A stretch of 64,000 nt of DNA from Thecamonas trahens ATCC 50062 (taxonomy: Eukaryota > Apusozoa > Apusomonadida > Apusomonadidae). This document shows, piece after piece, positions 8,355 to 17,908 of the stretch. The stretch lies in the NCBI RefSeq assembly GCF_000142905.1, contig NW_013657620.1, positions 142,888 to 206,887 of the forward strand, in the 5' to 3' direction. The position numbers and the translations under genes are program-made. Every line of letters begins with the position of its first letter. Position 1 is the first letter of the stretch. Under the pieces are notes generated by a model. It was given only the letters and a program-made list of their open reading frames with translations. It ran no database searches and was not told where the DNA came from.

Positions 8355-11300
8355 TCATTCAAGATCAGCTGGTGAGCTTTTGAGGGCAGACGAGTTGGAT
8401 CGCTTAAAGTCGCTGGGAGTGGTAGAGGAGAGCTGAGAGGCGATGACGTTGATGGTGGGCCGGGAGAGCTCATCAGCATGCCAGCAGCTGTTGATGATGT
8501 CGCGGAGGAGGGGCGAGGGGATGACGGCGGCGTCGATCGGCGGCCGGTGCCCACTGGCAATGTGGTAGCCGACCTCGAGGGCGTTTGTGCCAGAAAAGGC
8601 CGGGCGGGCGGTGATGACCTCGTAGAGGATCGAGCCCAGGACAAAGATGTCGCCCTTGCGAGTGCCAGGGACACCGGCCAGGTCCTCGGGAGACATGTAG
8701 GCGATGGCTGGGACGAGGGTCATGGTTCCCATCGAGGCGCGGATGCCTTGCAGGCCATAGTCGACGAGGTGAGCATCGATGACGCGGCCCTGTGGCCGGA
8801 CAAGGAGGATGTTGGACGGCCGGAGTGAGCCGTGACCGGCGCCGAAGCGGGTGTGCAGCTCGTGGAGCGACTTGGCTAGGCCCACCATGGCCAGCCGCGT
8901 CTCGGCAGCGGTCAGCATCCGCGAGCCTGTATCGATGTTGACTGCGTTGCGGAGCGAGAGGCCCGGGTAGTAGCGGAAGACAAGAGCGATGTTGGGCCTG
9001 CAAAAGCACGCCTGCTTCGGCCCTACCAACCGAGAGCTGGCCGCCCGCGCCGCCCGTGCCGCCAGAATCGCCACCCGCAGCAGCTCGGCCGGGCGGAACT
9101 CTTGCCGCAGCAGGACTTTGATGACCACAGGCACGCCGTCGAGCGTCGCGCGATGGACGTTGGCGTACGAGCCAAGCCAAGTGTGACACGAGGTCTCGAC
9201 GTGCCGCCGCAGCACGGCTCCGGGCACCAGCCACTCGGCCAGGACCCGTGACTCGCCACAGAGTGACATGCTGAGGCCCATTTCCGGAATAATGTCCTCT
9301 TCGAGAGGAGCAATCTCGGCAGGCGCACGCGCGCTTGCGCCAGCCTTCTTGTCTCGGCCCGCGGGCTTGCGTTCAGCATCAGGCGCCCTGTCTGCCTTTC
9401 TATCTAAACCCACATATGACAGCGCATCCAGCAGCTGTCCCGTCGATGATGACGACGAGCGCGAGAGCAATGTCGGATGGTCCTGGACTTGGCCTTGGCC
9501 TTGGTCCTGACTGCCGTCGTCCCTGTTGGGGTGCGCGAAGACACAGGCTCGGTCTGTGCTTCGCTGTTGCCATCTTGCGTGGGCTTGGCGGCCGCGAGCA
9601 TGACCGGATACTCCTCGGCCGAGGCCTGGCGACGGACTTCGCGCGGCGGCGGCAGAGCAACATGGTCGACGACCACGCCTGACGGAGAGCTCGAGCTCGA
9701 GCTCGTGATAGCTTGTAGAACAAGGGCATCAGAACGCGACGATGTTGCGGTTGGCGACGTCGAGGTTGACGATGTTGTTGATGATGAAGACAACGACAGT
9801 GACGTAGAGCTAGATGATGAGAGCGACAACGTCGATGAGGCATGAGCCTGTTCCGAGCGCTTGGACTTGCGGCGGCCGTTGCGGTGTCTCTTGCGGCGGC
9901 GCGAGGAGCGACTGGTGCGCGAGCGGCGTGACTTGCGGCGCAACTTGCGATGCGACTTGGACTTGGATCTGGACTTGGCACTGGCGTTGGGAGCAGTACC
10001 GTCGTCCTCTTCCTGTTGCTCGTGGCCATCTTCGACGTCCTTGTTCTTGTCGGGAGCAGATGGGCGCCAAGTGTCACATGAGCTCGGAAGCTCGGCGACC
10101 CGCGGCGGCGGCGGAGTGCTTGTCGCGGATGCAGTCGAGGTCAATCGCGAGGCTGCAGACGGCGCCGACTGCATCGGGCTCGGCGCGGCGTTGGTACCGT
10201 GCCCATCAGCTGCGACCGGGTTGGCGACGTCAAGCCTCGGGGTGGAGCTTGAGCCATCGACAAGCGCGCTTTTTGAGGCGACGGCGGAAGCCTGGGTCTT
10301 GGCAGCGGCACGTGCGCGGCGAGACATTGCGCGCGGCGACATCCGGTCAGCCGGCTCGGCAGGCAGGGAGTTGCGAGTGACGACAACGTCGCCAAGACGC
10401 TGGTACTGGTACACGACGAGATCAGTGTCCGGAGCCACGTGAGTGGTTGGCAGCTCGAGCTGGAAGAGCGCAACGCTGGACATGCCGAGGAGCTCGGAAG
10501 CGAGGTCCGAGTGGAAGAAGACGCCACCCGGCAGGTGATGCTCCCAAGAGGCACAGAGCGGAAAGGTGACCGAGAGCAGCGGCTCAAAGCCCGAGCCGGC
10601 GGCACCAAAGAGAAAGACCCAAAGGCGAGCGAGGTCGGTGATGACCGGGCCCGAGAGCGAGACGTGGCCAAGACCGTCGGTCGACGAGACGATGGGCCCA
10701 AAGGTGGCCGCCATGGACAGGCTGTGGGTCTCGTTCTCGATGCGAGAAAAGTGAGTGACGACGTCGACGACCTGGGCCGGCTTGTAGCACGCGACCGAGA
10801 TCCATCCGAGCCCCCAGTCGATGATCGAGCCGCCGCCGCGGCGGGCAAGCGTGGGCGCGTGGTTGTGAAAGGCGCGAATTCGGGCAGCGGCGTTGTAGGT
10901 GTCCGAGACTAGGGCGGCGAGGGCGGCGCGCGCCATGATGCGGATGATGCCGACGGTGCCCGACGGGGCGGCGGAAGTGTTTGGGTAGACGACGGCCTGC
11001 GGAGAGTAGAGGGTGCCGAGGACAGCCGAGGCCTCGTCGAGCGTTGGGCGCTCATTGGGGTTGGGCAGCCACAGGGCCTCGATGATGGGCTTGAGCTGGG
11101 CGAGGGCGAGCGGGACGTCGTCGAGGTCAGGCCGGCGGCCATGGACAACCTCGAGGGCGACAGCGAGCGGATTCTCGCCAGGATATAGGTCGCCACGGGT
11201 GGCAAGCTCCCAGAGGGTGAGGGCAAGCGAGTACGCGTCCGACGCTGATGAGAGAGCGGCGGCGCCCTGGACAAGGACCTCGGGTGCGGTCCAGAACAGA

Positions 11301-13732
11301 GTACCGATGTTTTGGCCCAGCAGGCCGTCCTTTGTCCGCAGGCCAAATGTATAGTGGCTCGAGTGGAGGGCAAATGCCCACGAGTCAAGAGCCGCAGGCG
11401 AACCAGCGTCATCAAACTCGGCGGCCGAGACGCGGTTGTTGAATCGGACTCTCGGCGCACTGTCAGGCGTGTCTGAGGTGATGTCGTCGTCGTCGGTGGC
11501 ATCAGGCTTGATGGTACCGGCGAGGGCGGCGGCGCGACGGGCGTCTTTCTTCACCGACGACATGCCAAAGTCACAGAGCTTGGGTACCCACGACGAGTCG
11601 AAGAGAACGTTGAGCGACTTAAAGTCGCCGTGGATGACGCCTGCGTGCGAGAGGTACTGCAGGCCCATGGTGATGGCGTGGGCCCACTTGAGGACAATGG
11701 ACGGGTCGAGGAAGAGGTCGGGCGCGTGGAGGACGGCGTACATGGAGCCGCGACTCATAAACTCGGTGACGATGGCGGGTGGCTCGAGGGTGACGCCCAT
11801 AAAGATGACGACGTTGGGGTGGCGGAGGCGCATGAGCATGGACGACTCGTCGATAAACTCACGGAGCTGACGCGCGTTCATGTCCGCGGTCCGGGTCCGC
11901 TTGACAGCCACCGGCGTGGCGCGCCAGCGGCCGGCGTATACGGTGCCGTACGAGCCCTCGCCAACGACTTGACCAACAAGGAGCTCTCGCGGGTTGATGA
12001 CCAAGTCCGAGTCGGACTGCAGCTTGTAGGTGACGGCCTTGCGGCGGTAGATGACAAAACCAATGGAGATGAGACCGATGCAGCAGACGACAACAAGCGG
12101 GAGGACGATGGCGAGGAGAAGGGCGGCGTTCGAGTCTGCCACCTCGACCGGAGTGACGATGTCGTAAGTGGCGGTGGCGGTGTCGGAGCGTCGGAGGTCG
12201 TCGCGGATGGCAAAGGCCTGTACCACGTGCTGGCCAGGGCGGAGGAGGGCGATCGGCCCGGTGTAAACGAGCGAGGCCTCGGACGGGACCGAGCCGTCAA
12301 TGGTGTAGTAGATGGTGGCACCGGTGTTAAGCCGCGTGAGCGAGACGGTGATGGGCCCGGTGTACGAGCCAGTCGACGGCGTAATGGTGGGAATTGTGGC
12401 GCGTCGAAGGACTTCGGCTTGGCGGATGGCCTCGAGGACTGGAATGCGTGCCGAGACGAGGGCGTCGGCCTGGGCCTGCGACGAGATGACGTGGAGGGCA
12501 AACATAAAGTCCTGCCACTCGGTGACGAGCTCACCGTAGCCAAAGCCGGTCATGGCCGACCGCCCGTAAGCATTGGACGACGCGGCCATGACCTCGAAAG
12601 CGATGCGAGTCCGGTTGGCGGCAATGGCGTTGCGGAGCGAGTAGTGGGCCGGAATGGTGCCCGCATGTGTGGAAATGAGCGCCTCCTGGACAGAGCGCTT
12701 GGCCATGTAGCGGAGGACGTTCTTGGCAGTGTCTGGGAAGAGCGAGCGTGTGGGAATGCCAAAGGCCATGTATGTGCCGAGCCCACCGTCAGTGGCAGGG
12801 CCCGGCGAGACAGTTGCGCCGGGGCCATCGTAGATGGCGGGAAAGGCAAACGCGTCGAGGTCGTCCTCAGCGAGGCCATTGGCAACGGCGACACTGGCGA
12901 CTGATTCAAAGCCGCAGTAGACGGCGATGCGTCCAGACGAGAGTCCCGACGCGTCCCACAGGCGGAGCGGGACTGAGCTGAGGTCGACGACAAAGGCGGA
13001 GCGGTGGATGAGCTCGCCAAAGGCTGAGAGCGAGGAGAGGATACGCGGGTCGGTGAAGGAGATGTTCGCGGCGAGAAAGGCGTCGTAGAACTCGTTGCCG
13101 TGCATGCGGATGAAGAGGTAGTCCAGAATGACGCCCGGCGGGAGGTACGGGAGATCGATGCCGAGACAGCCACGGCCCGAGATGGAGATGGTGTCGCACA
13201 TGTCGAGGAAGGCGGACCACGTTGTCGGTGGCGAAAGACCGAGAGCGTAGAAGGTCGGCCGGTGGTAGACGCAAAGCGAAGTGGTGCCCATCGACGGCAC
13301 GCCATATCGGGTCCCATCGGGGCCCGATGCGAAGCGACGAGCCGATTCGAGCATGTCGCTGTTGAGGTCAGCCTCTTCCCAGATGTCCGAGATGTCGAGA
13401 AAGAGGCCGTCGTCTATAAAGCCGCCGAGGTCGGCGCCATTGTAGAGAGGTACAATGTCTGGCGCCCCGTCGGGAGTCAGCCAGAGCTCATACACAGATC
13501 TGTCGGGCGAAAAGTCAAAGCGGTGGAGCGAGACCCGCGCATCGCCTCGACTGGCATTGCTTGCCGCGTGGTATGCGTCGAGAAAGGCCTGCGCGCCCAT
13601 CGTGAGTGCTGATGATGGCGAGGTATAGATCATCATACGAAGGTCGGGGTGGTCCGCCGAAGCTGGGTATGTCGGATGCGCCAGCAAGGCCAGCAACAGG
13701 GCCAACGCGAGCCCGAGCCGGGTATAGGTCAT
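8355..13732 (-). CDS. Receptor kinase: solute-binding-like ectodomain, TM, TKL kinase, degenerate cyclase-like domain, C-terminal pseudokinase
   Basis: The start is the ATG at 13732, which opens with a clear signal peptide (LGLALALLLALLAHPTYPAS). Residues ~30-440 resemble bacterial family-1 extracellular solute-binding proteins. Residues ~450-525 match the chitobiase/hexosaminidase C-terminal domain (ATIYYTIDGSVPSEASLVY). The TM is at ~532-562. The TKL kinase (~585-905) has GEGSYGTVY, VAVK, HGDFKSLN, DFG and APE, with a long insert in the activation loop. Residues ~935-1060 look like a class III nucleotidyl cyclase fold (RRGGGSIIDWGLGWISVAC; GHVSLSGPVITDLARL) lacking the catalytic acidic pair. 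A basic Ser-rich linker follows. The last ~300 residues (up to 8355) are a second kinase domain with VVIK, DYG and HGS in place of HRD, so probably a pseudokinase. The frame shifts near 9500-9560, so the join there is an intron or an indel. Related kinase-cyclase-kinase layouts are known in Acanthamoeba. Confidence 0.75.
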
Positions 13733-14312
13733 GGATGTGAGGGAGGGGAGGGGGTTGCCAGGCGGGAGGTCTGCGCCACGGCTTGCGTGGGCGAGGCGGC
13801 GGCGACGGGTGGTGGTGGCGATGAGAGGAGCGGGTGCTGCCTCGGCGAGTCTTGACCCAAGGCGGGAGAAAGCGGGTAAATGGCTTGTCCTGGTGAAGAG
13901 CAAAGTTTGTAAATAATATTTGGCGGGGTCAATGCGGCGCCTGTTTGGTGTGTGTTAGCGGAATGGCAAGAGGAGAAGAATGTAGAGGGAAGAGGAGGTT
14001 GTGGAGCTTGATGGGCGAGCTAGAAGTGGTGAGTGATGGGTGTGGGAGAAGATTGAGAGGGTTAGTAGTGGAAGGGGGGAGGGGAGAGAGTAGGAGATTG
14101 TGGTATTGACAGATAGTGGCATTTTGAAAATTTGTAACATGTGTACCGTAATTCGCGGTGGTGGAGGCTATTGCGGGGGGCGGGCGGGGCGGGCGGGTTG
14201 GGTGGGTTGGGTGGGTTGGGAGGGGTTGGGGGGGGGGGGGGGGGGACCTGAGCAACAGTGGCACAGGTACAACACACATACACACACACGTGTCTCTGGC
14301 TGTGGTGTAGGG
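13733..14312. other. Divergent intergenic region with simple sequence
   Basis: This 580-nt region separates the receptor kinase (-) from the polycystin gene (+). It contains an AT-rich stretch at 13905-13922, a purine-rich strand at 13975-14100, GGGTT-type repeats at 14180-14230, a run of about 16 G at 14229-14244, and an ACACAC tract at 14268-14290. I see no RNA gene. Core promoters for both genes probably lie here. Confidence 0.5.
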
Positions 14313-16460
14313 ATGGGGCAGCATGGACGTGGGCGGCGGAAGCAGGCGCTCAAGGCGCAGGGGACAGGGGCTGTGCGTGCGGAGGAGTACCATGCGCGTA
14401 TGGCCAAGTTTGCTGGCGAGCTGAAGGAGGAGCTGGAGCGTGCGGTGCAGAAGAAGAAGCTCCGTGCGACGGTCAAGGTGGCCATCCGGGAAATGGTGGT
14501 GTACTTTGTGTTTCTTACAGTCTTCTCGTTTGTGGTCCTCGGAGCGCGTGACCCGCTGTACTCGTTCCAGTACAATGAGTTTATGAAGGACTTGTTTCTC
14601 GCCGAGGAGTTCCCCGAGCCGGACATCTACAAGACCTTTTATGATGTGGCGACGTTTGAAGAGTTCTGGGAGTTTATGCATGATGTCTTTGTACCGGCGC
14701 TGTTTGCGGATCAGGGCGGCTTTGGTGAGGGCTACATCTACGGACAGAACGTTCTAGTCGGCGCTGTCCGTTTGAGGCAAGTCCGCGTCTCGCGTGGTCA
14801 CTGCCAGCCGGAAGGGCCTTTTGGCCGAGTCATCACCTCAAACGAGTGCTTTGCCCGCTACTCGCGGAGCCTCGGCGATACGGCGAGGTTTGGCCCCGAG
14901 CAGCAGTTTGTGTACTCGTCGGCCAAGGAGCTGGACACGGTGCCGCAGCTGGCGCGGCTGCAGCTGTTTGAGGGCGGCGGGTACGTCGAGTACTTTCCGG
15001 CCTCGCTACAGCAGGACGAGCATGCGCAGCACATGCGGGATTTGGAGAACGGGACGTTTGTGGACTTGCAGACACGGGCGCTGTTCATCGACTTTACGAC
15101 GTACAACACCAACGTCAACCTGTTCCACGTCGCGCAGCTGACGTTTGAGTTTCTGCCGTCGGGCGGCGTCTTTCCCTCGGCCACGTTTCGGGTCATGCGG
15201 CTGTACAAGTACAACAACGACGTGTCGGGCACCATCCAGTTTGTGCTCGAGATGATCCTCATCATCATGGTGCTCGGGTACTTTGTTGAGGAGGTGTGGG
15301 AGCTGTATGACACCGGGTGCTGGGAGTATTGGCACAATCTGTGGAACGTCATCGACTGGATCAATCTCCTCCTCTTCCTCGCAGCCTTTTGCGTTCGCAT
15401 TGCCCTGGTAGCCACGTTTGAGAAGATGAACCTCGATCCGCGGGCGACGACGCGGTTCTACAACTTTCAGACGCTCGTCCTCCTCAACTCGGCAGAGAAC
15501 AACATCCTGGCGTCGAACGCGTTTATCCTCTGGTTCAAGGTCTACAAGTACACCAAGTTTTTCCCGCCGATGCGGACGGTGTCGGACACGATTGCGCGGT
15601 CGATCCAGAACACGATTGGTTTTGTGGCCGTCGTCATGTTTGTCCTCTTTGGCTTTGCGCAAGCTGGTGTCCTGGCCTTTGGCTCGGACGTGGAAGACTT
15701 CCGGTCGTTCATCGACACCTTTTACACGCTCCTCCGCCTCCTGCTCGGCGACTTTGACTTTGAGACCATGCAGTACTCGAACCGAGTCTTTGGCCCGCTC
15801 TACTTTCTGTTCTTTATGGTTGTCGTCTTCTTTGTCATGCTCTCCATGTTCCTCGCCATCCTCAACGACTCGTACCTGCAGGTCCAAGCCGAGAACAAGG
15901 CCCGGTCCGAGAAGGAGCTCAACGTGGTGGAGGCCTTCCGCGACTGGGTCAACGCCCGCACCGCTTTTCTCCGCAAGCGGCAGGAACGCATCCGCGACTT
16001 TTCCGAGAACATTCGCACCGCCGACGCCAACGCCGACGCCGTCCTCGATCTCGACGAGCTCCGCCAGGTCTTCAACATGTACGAGGACGAGGCCCGCGAG
16101 CTGCTTGGGGTCAACTCGGCCGAGGAGTTGCTAGCTCGCTTTGACGTCGACGGCAACTCGGTCCTCGACGCTGAGGAGCAGGCCCGCCTCGTCCGCGCCA
16201 TCGAGCAGTGGAACTCGCGCGCCCAGGCCGAGACCGACCAAATTGTCGAACTCAACGAGGACATCGACGACCCGACCGTGGCCGGCGTCGACCGGCAGAT
16301 CGCGCTCTACATGGCCGCCCTCAAGCAGGACATGCGGGTCTTTGCCCGTCTCGAGACCACCGTCGAGCGCAACTTGCTCGCCCTTCTCGACGCCTCGGGC
16401 ATCGGCCGCGACGCCTACCTCAACGAGATGGGCACGACCTCGTACTCGAGCGAAGACTAA
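14313..16460 (+). CDS. PKD2: Polycystin-2-type (TRPP) cation channel with EF-hands
   Basis: The protein is 715 aa, a non-selective Ca2+-permeable channel of cilia or endomembranes in this family. Topology: basic N-terminus; S1 at ~55-80 (MVVYFVFLTVFSFVVLG); large extracellular TOP/polycystin domain ~85-300; S2 ~304-332; S3 ~342-365 (WNVIDWINLLLF); S4 ~395-418; S5 ~432-456; pore helix and filter ~465-485 (LLRLLLGDFDFETM); S6 ~493-520 (LSMFLAILNDSYLQV). The block GDFDF..NRVFGPLYF followed by MFLAILNDSY is diagnostic of PKD2. Two EF-hand loops follow at ~567 (DANADAVLDLDE) and ~609 (DVDGNSVLDAEE). The ATG is at 14313, directly after a TAG that could also be a splice acceptor. Its stop is 8 nt from the convergent gene. 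Confidence 0.93.
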   Translation: MGQHGRGRRKQALKAQGTGAVRAEEYHARMAKFAGELKEELERAVQKKKLRATVKVAIREMVVYFVFLTVFSFVVLGARDPLYSFQYNEFMKDLFLAEEFPEPDIYKTFYDVATFEEFWEFMHDVFVPALFADQGGFGEGYIYGQNVLVGAVRLRQVRVSRGHCQPEGPFGRVITSNECFARYSRSLGDTARFGPEQQFVYSSAKELDTVPQLARLQLFEGGGYVEYFPASLQQDEHAQHMRDLENGTFVDLQTRALFIDFTTYNTNVNLFHVAQLTFEFLPSGGVFPSATFRVMRLYKYNNDVSGTIQFVLEMILIIMVLGYFVEEVWELYDTGCWEYWHNLWNVIDWINLLLFLAAFCVRIALVATFEKMNLDPRATTRFYNFQTLVLLNSAENNILASNAFILWFKVYKYTKFFPPMRTVSDTIARSIQNTIGFVAVVMFVLFGFAQAGVLAFGSDVEDFRSFIDTFYTLLRLLLGDFDFETMQYSNRVFGPLYFLFFMVVVFFVMLSMFLAILNDSYLQVQAENKARSEKELNVVEAFRDWVNARTAFLRKRQERIRDFSENIRTADANADAVLDLDELRQVFNMYEDEARELLGVNSAEELLARFDVDGNSVLDAEEQARLVRAIEQWNSRAQAETDQIVELNEDIDDPTVAGVDRQIALYMAALKQDMRVFARLETTVERNLLALLDASGIGRDAYLNEMGTTSYSSED

Positions 16461-16468
16461 AGTGCAGG

Positions 16469-17785
16469 CTACCAGCCGTGGGTGAGCCAAGGCTTGACGC
16501 TCGGATCGGCATCGAGTCCGGGCCATGGCTCGTCAGCATCGAGCTCAGATGCGGTGAGCTGCGAGTGGTCAGTCCCGACAAACGCCGGTGGCCAGTACTG
16601 ATCGAGGTAGACGCCAAGGAGCTTGGAAAAGTGCGGATCGCCCGCGGGCGAGGCAGTTGTCCCGTGCGACGGCGCGTATGTGTGTGACGAGAGGATACAG
16701 CACGGCTCGTCGTCACGGGTATGGCAGGCTTTGACGCACGCGTTCCATGCTGTCCCATACGTCGGGAGCGAGATGAGGCCCGGATGGAAGGCGCACCGCG
16801 CTGGCGACGAAGACTCGGTCTCGCCGCATCGGGTGCATGTCCGCAGCGAGGAGGGGTGAGGGACCGGTGACGGTGGGAGCGGTCGCGGCGACGTGAGCGA
16901 GTCGTCGCTGAGCGCCATGCTAGGGCTTGACGCCGCCGAGAGGTAGCTCTCGAAATCGGAGTGAGGCTCCAAGACGTCGTGGTCGTCACCACTGTCATCG
17001 CCGTCCCGCCCGACAGTGGACGTGGACGGCGAGAGGAGCAGGACGTCGTTGATGATGTCGAGCTGTTGGCCCATGTTGGACAGTTCGTTGCCAACCTCGG
17101 CCCGCAGCCGGCCGATCTCGCGCAAGACTGCGTCCTCCAGCTTGTTGCTGTTGCTGCAGGCAGCGACCTTTGCCCGCCGCCGCCGCGAGCTCTTGACCCG
17201 GGTCCGTTTTGGACGACCCCGCGAGGAGCGTCGCCGGGCCGAAGCCGCTGCAGAGCGTGTGGTCGTGGTCGTCACCGTGTCGCCCGACTCGGTCACGGTC
17301 ACAGTCTCTGTGCCTGCACGAGAGCCGTCGGCATGGCGGGCATGATGGCCACGATCACTCCAGCAGCCGGAATGGTCGTAGCCGCACGTAGCAGGAGCAG
17401 GAGCAGGCGGAGGCACCGGCACCGGGACAGGTACAGGTGTGGCTGTAGCCAGAGCCGGGGCTGATCCACGTTGAACAACGACGACGTTCCGGGTAGACAA
17501 GCCGGGACGGAGAGAGGGCCGAGCAGAGACAACGGGCGGCGGCGATGACGGATGAGGAGGGTGCGGCGAGTGGCGACGATGGAGCGGATGCAGCAGGTGG
17601 TGTCTGCCGGCGATCCTGCAACCTGTCCAGACAGGGGCACTGGCATCGGACGGGCGTGGTGTGGGACGGGCGGGAGGAGTAGGTGCGGTGGTGGCTGGGG
17701 AGCGGGCTACGGGCATGAAGGGTGTCGAGCGGAGGCGGGTGTGGAGGGGGTGGGGAGCAGCCCCCGGGAGGAGGCGCTGGGTCAT
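16469..17785 (-). CDS. Protein with C-terminal CxxC..HPG motif
   Basis: The protein is 438 aa from the ATG at 17785 (MTQRLLPG). The open frame continues upstream only through a (CCA)n poly-Pro tract without an ATG. The N-terminal half is Pro/Ser/Arg-rich. A short coiled-coil-like helix (LEDAVLREIGRLRAEVGNEL) is near residue 240, after a basic patch (RRRSSRGRPKRTRVKSSRRR) that could bind nucleic acid or act as an NLS. The C-terminal region has CTRCGETESSSPARCAFHPG followed by more Cys, the CxxC..CxxHPG..CC style of small zinc-binding module found in many protist proteins. The function is unknown. The first ~120 residues are compositionally biased and may include unrecognised introns. Confidence 0.6.
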   Translation of the reverse strand: MTQRLLPGAAPHPLHTRLRSTPFMPVARSPATTAPTPPARPTPRPSDASAPVWTGCRIAGRHHLLHPLHRRHSPHPPHPSSPPPVVSARPSLRPGLSTRNVVVVQRGSAPALATATPVPVPVPVPPPAPAPATCGYDHSGCWSDRGHHARHADGSRAGTETVTVTESGDTVTTTTTRSAAASARRRSSRGRPKRTRVKSSRRRRAKVAACSNSNKLEDAVLREIGRLRAEVGNELSNMGQQLDIINDVLLLSPSTSTVGRDGDDSGDDHDVLEPHSDFESYLSAASSPSMALSDDSLTSPRPLPPSPVPHPSSLRTCTRCGETESSSPARCAFHPGLISLPTYGTAWNACVKACHTRDDEPCCILSSHTYAPSHGTTASPAGDPHFSKLLGVYLDQYWPPAFVGTDHSQLTASELDADEPWPGLDADPSVKPWLTHGW

Positions 17786-17792
17786 GGTGAGG

Positions 17793-17850
17793 GGGTGGGG
17801 TGGTGGTGGTGGTGGTGGTGGTGGTGGTGGTGGTGGTGGTGGTGGTGGGC
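17793..17850. repeat. (TGG)n microsatellite upstream of the HPG-motif gene
   Basis: About 18 nearly perfect copies of TGG (CCA on the coding strand) end a few bases upstream of the ATG at 17785. It would form an A/C-only 5' leader. A similar tract precedes the C9orf78-like gene (8248-8271). Confidence 0.9.
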
Positions 17851-17908
17851 GACGGGCAACGGGCAGGCTCTGGGCAGGCACAGAGGCAGGGGAGGGGGGT
17901 TGAGGGAT

